A DNA stretch of 64,000 nucleotides, from positions 1,674,001-1,738,000 of the forward strand of contig NZ_WTYR01000001.1 in assembly GCF_009827575.1 (NCBI RefSeq), written 5' to 3'. Origin of the DNA: Alteriqipengyuania halimionae. Its GTDB lineage: Bacteria; Pseudomonadota; Alphaproteobacteria; Sphingomonadales; Sphingomonadaceae. Below the pieces are notes generated by a model. That model did not search any database. It was not told the DNA's origin and saw nothing but the letters and a program-made list of their open reading frames with translations. Positions 28,698 to 37,258 of the stretch are shown one piece after another. Both the position numbers and the translations under genes were made by a program. How positions within the stretch are numbered: position 1 is the stretch's first letter; each line of letters starts with the position of its first letter.

Positions 28698-29345
28698 ATG
28701 AATCGCACTTTGATCAAACGCGCTTCGGCCGGTCTCGCGCTCTCGCTGGGCCTCTTGACGGCGGCTTGCGGCGGCACCCCGGAATGGCGCGGCCTCGAAA
28801 GCGCCAAGCAGCCGGTGGTGACGCGTACCAATTACACGATGGATCTCGCCTCCTCGCCCTCGGGCCTCTCGATCCCCGAACAGCGGCGGCTCGCCGATTG
28901 GTTCGCGGCGATGGAACTCGGATATGGAGATCGCATCGCGATCGATGATCCGAATGCAAGCCAGGCCACACGTGACGCCATCCAGGCGATCGCCTCGCGC
29001 TATGGCATGATTGTGCAGGACACCGCCCCGGTGACGCAGGGCGTGATCGCGCCGGGATCGGCCCGTGTGGTGGTGACACGATCGCGTGCCGAAGTGCCCG
29101 GTTGCCCCGATTGGTCGGCCCAATCCGATCTCAACGATGTCAATGCGACCTATCCGAACTACGGCTGCGCGGTGAACGGCAACCTCGCCGCCATGGTCGC
29201 CGATCCGGAAGATTTGTTGCGCGGCCAGCAGTCCGAAGGCGGCAGCTCGGTGGCGACGTCAGACAAGGCGATCGACAGCTATCGCAAGGCCGCGCCGACC
29301 GGCGAACAGGGCCTTCAGGATACCAGCGCGGGTGGAGGAGACTGA
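28698..29345 (+). CDS. cpaD: Flp pilus assembly lipoprotein CpaD
   Basis: 215 residues. Lipoprotein signal with candidate Cys24 (LLTAACGG). The CpaD domain is recognised by VVVTRSRAEVPGCPDWS and YPNYGCAVNGNLAAMVADPEDLLRGQ, both containing conserved cysteines. Thought to help the secretin assemble. Good ribosome site GAAGGA; 14 bases after cpaC. Confidence 0.9.
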   Translation: MNRTLIKRASAGLALSLGLLTAACGGTPEWRGLESAKQPVVTRTNYTMDLASSPSGLSIPEQRRLADWFAAMELGYGDRIAIDDPNASQATRDAIQAIASRYGMIVQDTAPVTQGVIAPGSARVVVTRSRAEVPGCPDWSAQSDLNDVNATYPNYGCAVNGNLAAMVADPEDLLRGQQSEGGSSVATSDKAIDSYRKAAPTGEQGLQDTSAGGGD

Positions 29346-29349
29346 TCCG

Positions 29350-30630
29350 ATGAACGCACCTTGGAAAGCAGGACAGGGCAATCGCGACAGCTTTGCCGCC
29401 TATCTGTGCGACGATACAGCGCTGGACGTGTTGCGTCCGGTAGCGGTCGAAATGGGTTGGCAGCCGGAGAAGTGCAACAAGGGCGGGCTGCGTAATGCGG
29501 TGCAGTCGCTCGCCGTCACGGCGAGCCCCAATATCCTCGTGGTCGACCTTTCCGAATGCGGCGATCCGCTGAACGACATCAACGCGCTGGCCGAAGTCTG
29601 CGAACCCGGCACCGTCGTGATCGCGGTCGGCCAGGTCAACGATGTGCGCCTCTATCGCGATCTCCTTGCGAGCGGAATCCACGACTACCTGCTCAAGCCG
29701 CTCTCGGCTGGGCAGGTGCGTGATGCACTTGCACAAGCGCAGGCGGTGTTCTCGGCGCCCAAGGCTGGTGAAGGCGAAGGCGTGAAGCGGCACATGTCGG
29801 CTGCTGTGGTCGGCACACGCGGCGGGGTGGGTGCCTCGTCGCTCGCGACCAGCCTTGCCTGGTATCTGTCGCACGACAAGTCGCTGCCAACCGCACTGCT
29901 CGATCTCGACGTGCATTTCGGCACCGGCGCGCTGGCGCTCGATCTCGAGCCAGGCCGCGGCCTGACCGATGCGATCGACAATCCGGGCCGGATCGACGGG
30001 CTGTTCCTCGAACGCGCCATGATCCGCGCGAACGACAACCTCTCGATTCTCTCAGCCGAGGCGCCGATCCACCAGCCGCTGATGACCGACGGAGCGGCCT
30101 TCGTTCAGCTGGAGGAGGAATTCCGCCAGTCATTCGAAGTGACCGTCATCGACATGCCGCGCAACATCCTGATCAACTTCCCGCAGCTCATGTCGGACGT
30201 GAATGTGATGGTCCTCGTTACCGAATTCACGCTCGCCGGGGCACGCGATACGATCCGGATTCTGTCGTGGCTCAAGAGCCATGCTTCGCAGGTCCAGCCG
30301 GTGGTGGTTGCCAACAAGGTAAGCTCGAGCTCCCAGGAAATCTCGCAGTCGGAATTCGAAGCCTCGATCGAAACCTCGGTCGACGTGGTCCTGCCCTACG
30401 ATGCGAAAGCCGCGACCTCTGCAGCCAAGCTCGGTCGCCCGCTGATCGAGGCCAACACCTCCAGTAAGGTAGCGACGGGTATCCGGGACTTGGCGCAGAA
30501 GATCATCCTGATCAGCGATCCGGATGCCGATGAGGATGTGGAGACCGCCGGCGACAAGAGCTCGCTGCTTTCCAAGTTCGACATCAAGTCGCTGCTGGCC
30601 AAGAAGGACAAGGCGTCTGCCGACGCCTGA
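29350..30630 (+). CDS. cpaE: Flp pilus assembly ATPase-like protein CpaE/TadZ
   Basis: 426 residues. N-terminal receiver-like domain (about 20-135) without an obvious phospho-acceptor set, then a ParA/MinD-type domain. The Walker A region reads GTRGGVGASSLAT: the usual lysine before Ser/Thr is replaced by Ala, the atypical form known for TadZ. Localises the pilus machine to the pole. It is followed directly by tadB, where cpaF would normally lie. Confidence 0.92.
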   Translation: MNAPWKAGQGNRDSFAAYLCDDTALDVLRPVAVEMGWQPEKCNKGGLRNAVQSLAVTASPNILVVDLSECGDPLNDINALAEVCEPGTVVIAVGQVNDVRLYRDLLASGIHDYLLKPLSAGQVRDALAQAQAVFSAPKAGEGEGVKRHMSAAVVGTRGGVGASSLATSLAWYLSHDKSLPTALLDLDVHFGTGALALDLEPGRGLTDAIDNPGRIDGLFLERAMIRANDNLSILSAEAPIHQPLMTDGAAFVQLEEEFRQSFEVTVIDMPRNILINFPQLMSDVNVMVLVTEFTLAGARDTIRILSWLKSHASQVQPVVVANKVSSSSQEISQSEFEASIETSVDVVLPYDAKAATSAAKLGRPLIEANTSSKVATGIRDLAQKIILISDPDADEDVETAGDKSSLLSKFDIKSLLAKKDKASADA

Positions 30631-30697
30631 GCTGTCTTGCCGGCGCCTGCCGACGACAAGCGTCGCAGCAGTTCGAGAATGAGAAAGGAAATGGCCA

Positions 30698-31663
30698 GTG
30701 CTTGACACCGCAGTGATTGCCGCCGGCATCCTCGCCATCTTGATGCTGGGCTATTACGCTTTTGCCGGCGCCAATCCGGGCAAGGCAAGCCAGCGCCGAC
30801 TCGAACAACTGCGCTATCGCCACTCGGACAGCACCGAAAACAAGGTCGAGGCGCAGCTCAAGAAAGCCGTCGCAGCGCGCAAACCCAAGACACACAGAAT
30901 TGCCGGCTCCGGCAGCCGGGCGGAAGCGCTCGCGCTACGGCTCGACCGCACCGGCAAGGGCTGGACGACAAGTCAGTATCTCTATGCGTCTGTCGGGCTG
31001 ACGCTGCTGGTCGGAGCGATCGTGTTCCTCCGCACGGGCGCGCCATTGCTGGCATTGGGCGTGGGTGCGGTGATCGGATTCGGACTGCCGCACATGGTGG
31101 TCAATCGTTTCATCAAGAAGCGCACCACCCAGTTCACGACCAAGTTCCCCGACGCGATCGAACTGCTGGTCCGCGGCCTGCGATCAGGCCTGCCCGTGAC
31201 CGAGACTCTCTCGGTCGTTGCGCAGGAAGTGCCGGGCCCGGTGGGCGAGGAATTCAAGGGCGTGGTCGAACGCATCAAGATCGGCACCTCGATGGAAGAC
31301 GCGTTGCAGGAAACCGCCGATCGCCTCAACACACCCGAATTCAGCTTCTTCTGCATCACCCTGGCGATCCAGCGTGAAACCGGCGGCAACCTCGCCGAAA
31401 CACTGTCGAACCTGTCCGACGTGCTGCGCAAGCGCGCGCAGATGAAGCTGAAGATCAAGGCGATGAGTTCGGAATCCAAGGCGTCGGCCTACATCGTCGG
31501 CGCGCTGCCCTTCATCGTGTTCGGTATGATCTACTGGATCAATCCGGAATATATCGGCGGCTTCTTTACCGAGGACCGTCTGATCGTGACCGGCCTGGGC
31601 GGCCTCGTCTGGATGGGCATCGGCGCATTCATCATGGCCAAGATGGTCAGCTTCGAAATCTGA
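30698..31663 (+). CDS. tadB: Tad inner-membrane platform protein TadB
   Basis: 321 residues from GTG 30698 with GAAAGG upstream. GspF/T2SF family: N-terminal helix, a basic cytoplasmic stretch, two more helices, the T2SF domain (FPDAIELLVRGLRSGLPVTETL, FFCITLAIQRETGGNLAETL) and two C-terminal helices. Forms the pilus platform with TadC. The 67-base gap after cpaE holds no gene. Confidence 0.94.
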   Translation: MLDTAVIAAGILAILMLGYYAFAGANPGKASQRRLEQLRYRHSDSTENKVEAQLKKAVAARKPKTHRIAGSGSRAEALALRLDRTGKGWTTSQYLYASVGLTLLVGAIVFLRTGAPLLALGVGAVIGFGLPHMVVNRFIKKRTTQFTTKFPDAIELLVRGLRSGLPVTETLSVVAQEVPGPVGEEFKGVVERIKIGTSMEDALQETADRLNTPEFSFFCITLAIQRETGGNLAETLSNLSDVLRKRAQMKLKIKAMSSESKASAYIVGALPFIVFGMIYWINPEYIGGFFTEDRLIVTGLGGLVWMGIGAFIMAKMVSFEI

Positions 31664-31687
31664 TCGGGGACGGGAAAGCGTAATATC

Positions 31688-32698
31688 ATGGACACCTCAA
31701 GCGGCCCTACCCTGCTCGGCTTCGACGTCATCCTGATCGGCAGCATTCTTGCCGGAATCGCTGCGCTTGCGGTCATGCTCGCGATCTATGCCGCGGTGAC
31801 CGTGAAGGACCCGATGGCGAAACGCGTCGGCGCACTCAATGCGCGGCGCAACGAACTCAAGACGGGGATGATCACCTCGACCGCGAAAAAGCGGGCCTCG
31901 CTGGTCAAGAAGAACGAGAAGGCCGACCAGGTCCGCGATACGCTCAAAACGCTGCGCGTGCTCCAGAAGGAGCAGGTCGATGCAGTGGTCCAGAAGCTCG
32001 CCCAGGCGGGCATCCGCAACAAAGACCTCGCCGTGTTCGTGATCGGCGCGCGCATGATCCTGCCGATCCTGCTGGGCGGCGGGGCGTTCTTCCTGATCTA
32101 TGTCGCCAATTACTTCCCCGACTGGGGAGGCATGAAGAAGCTGATGGCCTTCGCCGCCGCGCTGTTCATCGGCTACAAAGGCCCTGACATCTTCATCAAG
32201 AACAAGATCACCAAACGCACCGATGCGATTCGCAAGGGCCTGCCCGACGCGCTCGATCTGCTGGTGATCTGCGCCGAAGCCGGCCTTACCGTCGATGCCG
32301 CGTTCAACCGCGTGGCCAAGGAACTGGGCCGGGCCTATCCCGAGCTGGGCGACGAATTCGCGCTGACCGCGATCGAACTGTCCTTCCTCAACGAGCGCAA
32401 GCACGCGTTCGACAATCTCGCTTACCGCGTCGACCTCGAAGCTGTGAAGGGCGTGGTAACGACCATGGTCCAGACCGAACGCTACGGCACGCCGCTCGCC
32501 TCGGCGCTGCGTGTGTTGTCGGCCGAGTTCCGCAACGAGCGCATGATGCGCGCCGAGGAGAAGGCTGCGCGCCTTCCCGCGATCATGACCGTGCCGCTCA
32601 TCATGTTCATCCTGCCGGTCCTGTTCATCGTCATCCTCGGCCCGGCAGCCTGTTCGATCGCCGACGCTTTCGCCGGCGACGGACCGGGCGGCGGCTAA
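31688..32698 (+). CDS. tadC: Tad inner-membrane platform protein TadC
   Basis: 336 residues. Same GspF fold as TadB: N-terminal helix, basic linker, paired helices, T2SF domain with LPDALDLLVICAEAGLTVDAAF and C-terminal helices. Follows tadB by 24 bases and is the last pilus gene; the next gene is convergent. Confidence 0.94.
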   Translation: MDTSSGPTLLGFDVILIGSILAGIAALAVMLAIYAAVTVKDPMAKRVGALNARRNELKTGMITSTAKKRASLVKKNEKADQVRDTLKTLRVLQKEQVDAVVQKLAQAGIRNKDLAVFVIGARMILPILLGGGAFFLIYVANYFPDWGGMKKLMAFAAALFIGYKGPDIFIKNKITKRTDAIRKGLPDALDLLVICAEAGLTVDAAFNRVAKELGRAYPELGDEFALTAIELSFLNERKHAFDNLAYRVDLEAVKGVVTTMVQTERYGTPLASALRVLSAEFRNERMMRAEEKAARLPAIMTVPLIMFILPVLFIVILGPAACSIADAFAGDGPGGG

Positions 32699-32714
32699 GG
32701 CCGGCGGGTCAGGA

Positions 32715-33146
32715 TCAGCTTTCGCGCGCCTTGGCGTGCACCCGATCTAGTAGCCCGGCGAGCGTCACGCGTTCGTCGGGCTCCAGCGTTTCGAACAGTT
32801 CGGCCTCGATCGCGATGGCGTGGGCCATGATTTCCTCGAACACATCCCGCCCGGTCTCGGTCAGCGCGAGCATGTGGCTACGCCCGTCCCGATCGTGCGG
32901 TGTGCGCATGGCGAGCGTACGCGCCTCGAGCGTGCGGCAGGCACGACTGACCGCGACCTTGTCCATCAACGTCGCCTGCGCCAGCGCGCGAGGTGTCATC
33001 GGTCCGCTGTCGCCGAGCACCGCCATGATCCGCCATTCGCTGATCCGGAGGCCGAAACGCGACTGGTATTCGCGCGCGATCCGGTCGCTCACCGCGTTCG
33101 ACGCGATCGAGAGCTTGTAGGGCAGGAAAGACTCAAGACGCGACAT
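32715..33146 (-). CDS. MarR-family transcriptional regulator
   Basis: 143 residues. Winged helix-turn-helix: ISEWRIMAVLGDSGPMTPRALAQATLMDKVAVSRACRTLEARTL with the wing RTPHDRDGRSHMLALTETGRDVFEEI, and a long C-terminal dimer helix. Sixteen bases downstream of maiA on the same strand; probably co-transcribed. Ligand and targets unknown; aromatic-catabolite sensing would fit maiA but is inference. Confidence 0.9.
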   Translation of the reverse strand: MSRLESFLPYKLSIASNAVSDRIAREYQSRFGLRISEWRIMAVLGDSGPMTPRALAQATLMDKVAVSRACRTLEARTLAMRTPHDRDGRSHMLALTETGRDVFEEIMAHAIAIEAELFETLEPDERVTLAGLLDRVHAKARES

Positions 33147-33162
33147 TGGCTCCGGCTCGCGC

Positions 33163-33792
33163 CTATGGCTTCACGGCTTCGGGCGTCGCCTGCGCAAAGG
33201 CATCTTGCCCATTGAGCGCCGCGTCGATCCGCACCAGCTTGGGATAGGGCGCGAGATCGGTCTCGAAACGCCGCGCATTGTACATTTGCGGCACCAGGCA
33301 GATGTCGGACAGGTCCGGCGTATCGCCGCCGAACAGGCCGCGATCGGGCGCCTGCGCTTCAAGCGCAGCGAAACCCTCTGCAATCCAGTGCCGATACCAT
33401 GTGTCGATCGCCGCCTGCTCGTGGCCGAGCTCGTTCTTGAGATATTTGAGCACCCGCAGATTATCGAGCGGATGGATATCCGCGGCGATCACCATGGCCC
33501 GCGCCAGCGTGCGCGAGCGCGCGGCGGGGTCGGACGACACCAGCGCCGGATCGGGATAGCGCGCATCGAGATAGTCGATAATCGCGAGGCTCTGCGTCAG
33601 TTCGTGACCGTCGATCTCGAGCGTCGGAACCAGACCTTGCGGATTGCGTGCGCGGTTTTCGGCCCGCGATTGTTCGCCATCGATCAGGCTCACCACCCGG
33701 CTTTCATAGGCGACGCCCTTGAGGTTCAGTGCGATCCGCACGCGATAGGCGGCGGAACTGCGCCAGTAGTCGTAGAGAACCGGCTTGCTCAT
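33163..33792 (-). CDS. maiA: Maleylacetoacetate isomerase (zeta-class glutathione transferase)
   Basis: 209 residues. N-terminal thioredoxin-fold domain with the zeta-class catalytic motif SSAAYRVRIALNLKG (residues ~12-26), NPQGLVPTLEIDG, and a helical C-terminal domain. Isomerises maleylacetoacetate to fumarylacetoacetate in tyrosine or gentisate breakdown. Overlaps mtnP by four bases; no other genes of the tyrosine pathway are adjacent. Confidence 0.9.
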   Translation of the reverse strand: MSKPVLYDYWRSSAAYRVRIALNLKGVAYESRVVSLIDGEQSRAENRARNPQGLVPTLEIDGHELTQSLAIIDYLDARYPDPALVSSDPAARSRTLARAMVIAADIHPLDNLRVLKYLKNELGHEQAAIDTWYRHWIAEGFAALEAQAPDRGLFGGDTPDLSDICLVPQMYNARRFETDLAPYPKLVRIDAALNGQDAFAQATPEAVKP

Positions 33793-34658
33793 GACAGCAC
33801 CCTCCCCGCCACGGCATCGAGCCGCGTGACAAGCTCCGGATCACGCGCGTCGGGCGCGGTGATGATCGCGTGTTCGAGCGCGGTGTCGATCGGGACGCGG
33901 GAGCGTTCGGCGGGCAGCGACTTGCACAGCTCGACCACCGTCTGCGCAGCGATGCTCGCATTGTCGCGCATGATCGAAAGGACATCCGTCACATCGACAC
34001 CGGCTTCCTCGTCGCGGAAACTGTCATAGTCGGTTGCCATGCCGAGCATCGCGTAAGGCAGCTCCGCCTCGCGCGCGAGCCGGGCTTCGGGCATCCCCGT
34101 CATTCCGATCACGTCGCCCGCCCAGGCGCGGTAGAGCCGGCTTTCGGCGCGAGTCGAGAATTGCGGACCGTCGATCGCCACGTAAGTCCCGCCGCGATGG
34201 AGCGCAGCCCCGGCCGCCTTGGCCGCATCGCCGGCATATTGCGCCAGTCGCGGACAGACTGGATCGGCAAGGCTGACATGGGCGACGCAGCCGGGTCCGA
34301 AAAAGCTGTTCTCGCGAGAGGTGGTGCGATCGATGAACTGGTCGACAGCGACGAACTCGCCCGGTGCGATTTCCTCGCGCAGAGAACCGATCGCAGACAG
34401 CGCCAGAACGTCGGTGACCCGTGCGCGTTTCAGCACATCGATGTTAGCCCGGTAATTGACTTGCGAAGGCGGCACGCGGTGCCCCTGCCCGTGGCGCGCG
34501 AGGAATGCGACGCGCACCCCGCCGATCCGCCCCAGAGTAACCGGGCCGGAAGGCTCGCCGAAAGGCGATTTGATCGCGACTTCCTGCGCCTCTTCGAGCT
34601 CCAGCCCTTCGCTCAGGCCCGAGCCGCCGATGATGCCAATGAACCAGTTGTCGCTCAC
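33789..34658 (-). CDS. mtnP: S-methyl-5'-thioadenosine phosphorylase
   Basis: 289 residues. Splits methylthioadenosine to adenine and methylthioribose 1-phosphate in methionine salvage. Motifs: IGIIGGSGL at the N-terminus, FLARHGQGHRVPPSQVNYRANI (phosphate-binding Arg-His), GMTGMPEARLAREAELPYAML. Purine nucleoside phosphorylase family 1. First gene of mtnP-maiA-marR. Confidence 0.93.
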   Translation of the reverse strand: MSDNWFIGIIGGSGLSEGLELEEAQEVAIKSPFGEPSGPVTLGRIGGVRVAFLARHGQGHRVPPSQVNYRANIDVLKRARVTDVLALSAIGSLREEIAPGEFVAVDQFIDRTTSRENSFFGPGCVAHVSLADPVCPRLAQYAGDAAKAAGAALHRGGTYVAIDGPQFSTRAESRLYRAWAGDVIGMTGMPEARLAREAELPYAMLGMATDYDSFRDEEAGVDVTDVLSIMRDNASIAAQTVVELCKSLPAERSRVPIDTALEHAIITAPDARDPELVTRLDAVAGRVLS

Positions 34659-34707
34659 GCGATCTCCCGTCTTTGCCTGTGGTGTTTTCTTTGTCGTTGG
34701 ACGGGGG

Positions 34708-35346
34708 TTACCCGTCGGCGAGTATCCCCGCCATCACGAATTCGATCACTTGGTCGCGATAGCGGTCGCGCAGCCTCTCGGTGAGTGAATCGCGACCGAA
34801 GCAATGCTTGAGCACCAGCCGCGCGCTGAAGAAGCGGTCTGCCGCGCCGGTGGCGATGAAGTAGAACAGCTGCGGATCGATGTCGCGGAACACACCTGCC
34901 TGCACGCCTTCATCGATCAGCTGGGCGTAGGCATGGTTCAGCGGGGTGAGGTATTCATCGGCGATCCGCTGTGCTTCCTCGGGATCGCTGTCGCGCACAA
35001 GCCGCATCAGAAGGCGGTTGAGATAGGGCGTCGCATAATAGGTATCGACCATCGCCGAGAGATGCCGGCGGAGCTTTTCCTCGGCCGGGAAGTCCTTCGC
35101 CATCAGCGCGCGCACCGACGACACGATCGCCTGCATGTCGCGATCGAGCAGCGCTTTCAGCAGCCCGGCCTTGTTGCCGAAATAGTACTTCACCAACGCC
35201 GAGTTCAGCCCCGAGCGCAGGCTCAGTTCGGACAACGAGATGTCGACCTGATCGCCTTCGCGCATGATCGCGCTCGCGGTTTCGAGCAGCGCATCGCGCG
35301 CCTCGGGCGGGGCATTGTCGGCCAGGGTTTCGTTCGGAGTGCTCAT
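34708..35346 (-). CDS. TetR-family transcriptional regulator
   Basis: 212 residues. N-terminal helix-turn-helix (ISLSELSLRSGLNSALVKYYFGNKAGLLKALLDR) and an all-helical ligand domain. ATG 35346 overlaps the crotonase stop by four bases, so it is translated with the fatty-acyl catabolic genes and probably controls them. A matching 20-base palindrome lies upstream of the thiolase. The likely effector is an acyl-CoA, by inference. Confidence 0.9.
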   Translation of the reverse strand: MSTPNETLADNAPPEARDALLETASAIMREGDQVDISLSELSLRSGLNSALVKYYFGNKAGLLKALLDRDMQAIVSSVRALMAKDFPAEEKLRRHLSAMVDTYYATPYLNRLLMRLVRDSDPEEAQRIADEYLTPLNHAYAQLIDEGVQAGVFRDIDPQLFYFIATGAADRFFSARLVLKHCFGRDSLTERLRDRYRDQVIEFVMAGILADG

Positions 35347-36215
35347 TCGTATTCGGGCTCCTCCCACCACGGGTAGATTTCGGGCATATCCTCACCGACC
35401 CGTCCGGGGAAGTCGGGGGCGCGTTTTTCCCGGAAGCTGGCGATGCCTTCCTCCGCATCGGCCCCGCGCGACATGCGATAGACCGCGCGACTGTCGACCC
35501 GGTGTGCCTTCATCGGATGGTCGAGCGCCGAGAGCCGCCACATCATCGCCCGCGTCATCGCGACCGAGACGGGTGCGGCATTATCCGCAATCTCGCGCGC
35601 GAGTTCGCGCGCCGCATCGAGCAGTTCGGCCTGAGGATGAACCGAACGGACGAGGCCTGCATCGAGCGCTTCACCGGCACCGAAGATGCGACCGGTATAG
35701 CACCATTCGAGTGCGGTCTGCATGCCGACCAGTCGCGGCAGGAACCAGCTCGAGGCGGCTTCGGGGACGATCCCGCGCTTGGCGAAGACGAAGCCATAGC
35801 GGGCATTGTCGCTGGCGAGCCGGATATCGGCGGCCAGTTGCATCGTCGCGCCGACACCGACGGCAACCCCGTTGCAGGCGACGATCAGCGGCTTCGTGGA
35901 GTTGAACATCCGCAGCGCCAGCCGCCCGCCGCCGTCCCGCACGCGTTCGTCGGAGAGATCGTCGACTTCCTCGTCGGACGAGAACGGGCCGCTGCCGCTG
36001 TCAGGTGTCAGGTCGGCCCCGGCGCAGAAGGCGCGCTCTCCCGCCCCGGTCAGGATCACGGCGCGGATCGCATCGTCGGCATCGCTGCGGTCGAGCGCGG
36101 CGCAGATCTCGCCCATCATGTGGCGGGTATAGGCGTTGAGCTTCTCCGGCCGGTCGAGCACGATGGTCGCGACCGGGCCTTCGACCTCGTAACGGATCTG
36201 GGTGAAGGCGCTCAT
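35343..36215 (-). CDS. Enoyl-CoA hydratase/isomerase family protein
   Basis: 290 residues. Crotonase fold: VATIVLDRPEKLNAYTRHM, oxyanion-hole blocks AFCAGADLT and ACNGVAVGVGATMQLAADIRLAS, and KRGIVPEAASSWFLPRLVG with one catalytic glutamate position. Hydrates trans-2-enoyl-CoA in beta-oxidation-type pathways. ATG 36215 is chosen over 36236. Co-translated with the TetR gene. Confidence 0.9.
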   Translation of the reverse strand: MSAFTQIRYEVEGPVATIVLDRPEKLNAYTRHMMGEICAALDRSDADDAIRAVILTGAGERAFCAGADLTPDSGSGPFSSDEEVDDLSDERVRDGGGRLALRMFNSTKPLIVACNGVAVGVGATMQLAADIRLASDNARYGFVFAKRGIVPEAASSWFLPRLVGMQTALEWCYTGRIFGAGEALDAGLVRSVHPQAELLDAARELAREIADNAAPVSVAMTRAMMWRLSALDHPMKAHRVDSRAVYRMSRGADAEEGIASFREKRAPDFPGRVGEDMPEIYPWWEEPEYE

Positions 36216-36268
36216 TTCGTCGCTCCTGCGCAACACATGGACCGGGTGTTACACTGTCCTGGAAAACA

Positions 36269-36318
36269 AAAACCGCCCCGTTCCGCGTCGACACAAGCGA
36301 CGGAAAGGAGGCGGTTTT
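36269..36318 (-). terminator. Intrinsic terminator after the SDR gene
   Basis: Nine-base arms AAAACCGCC (36269-36277) and GGCGGTTTT (36310-36318), with a second paired block TTCCG/CGGAA inside. Read on the minus strand the stem is followed by TTTTTGTTTT. It separates the SDR transcript from the crotonase gene. Confidence 0.8.
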
Positions 36319-36369
36319 CGATCATCTGCCCACGCTAGCGGGTAGACGGCCTGTAGGAAAGGCGCCCGC

Positions 36370-37155
36370 TCAACGCGGCGCCATGCGGATCGCGCCGTCG
36401 AGACGCACGTCCTCGCCGTTGAAATAGTCGTTTTCGAGCATGCACATCGCCAGCTTGGCATATTCTTCCGGATTGCCGAGCCGCTTGGGGAACGGCACGC
36501 TGGCGTTGAGCGCGTCGATCGCCTTTTCGGGCAGGCCCATCAGCAGCGGGGTCTGGAAGATCCCGGGCAGGATCGTGTTCACGCGGATGCCCTCGTTCAT
36601 CAGGTCGCGCGCGATCGGCAGGGTCATGCCGACGACGCCGCCCTTCGAAGCCGAATAGGCAGCCTGGCCGATCTGGCCGTCTTCGGCGGCGACCGAGGCG
36701 GTGTTGACGATCGCGCCGCGCCCGCCGTCTTCGGTGATCGGATCGAGGCTCATCATCCCCGCCGCCGATTTGGCGATGCAACGGAAGGTGCCGATCAGGT
36801 TCACTTCGACCACGAACTGGAACGCGCTGATCGGAAAGTGCTTGATCTCGCCGGTCTGCTTGTCGCGGCTGGCGGTCTTGATCGCATTGCCGATGCCGGC
36901 GCAATTGACGAGGATACGCTCCTGCCCATGGGCTTCGCGCGCCTTGGCAAAGCCTGCATCGACATCTTCCTCGCTGGTCACATTGACCTTGCAGAAGGTG
37001 CCGCCGAGCTCCTCGGCCATAGCGTTGCCCTTCTCTTCGTTCATGTCGAAGATCGCGACCTTCGCGCCCTTGGCTGCGATCGCGCGCGCGGTTGCGGCAC
37101 CGAGGCCCGATGCGCCGCCGGTGACGATGGCGGGAGTGTTGCTGCTGATTTCCAT
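36370..37155 (-). CDS. Short-chain dehydrogenase, 3-hydroxyacyl-CoA dehydrogenase type II-like
   Basis: 261 residues. Rossmann TGGASGLG at 12-19, acidic cofactor selector in FDMNEEKG (NAD preference), NCAGIG, and active site YSASK preceded by NTASVAAEDGQIGQAA. The overall pattern matches type II (HSD10-like) 3-hydroxyacyl-CoA dehydrogenases, and the position between a hydratase and a thiolase supports this. ATG 37155 has GAGGAC upstream. Confidence 0.87.
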   Translation of the reverse strand: MEISSNTPAIVTGGASGLGAATARAIAAKGAKVAIFDMNEEKGNAMAEELGGTFCKVNVTSEEDVDAGFAKAREAHGQERILVNCAGIGNAIKTASRDKQTGEIKHFPISAFQFVVEVNLIGTFRCIAKSAAGMMSLDPITEDGGRGAIVNTASVAAEDGQIGQAAYSASKGGVVGMTLPIARDLMNEGIRVNTILPGIFQTPLLMGLPEKAIDALNASVPFPKRLGNPEEYAKLAMCMLENDYFNGEDVRLDGAIRMAPR

Positions 37156-37258
37156 TGTTGTCCTCTTGAGTTCGCCATCCCGGGGCATGCCGGGACTTTT
37201 TTCAACTGAAGTGCCTGTTAGCACGAGATCCCGGCCTGCGCCGGATTGATATGAATTG

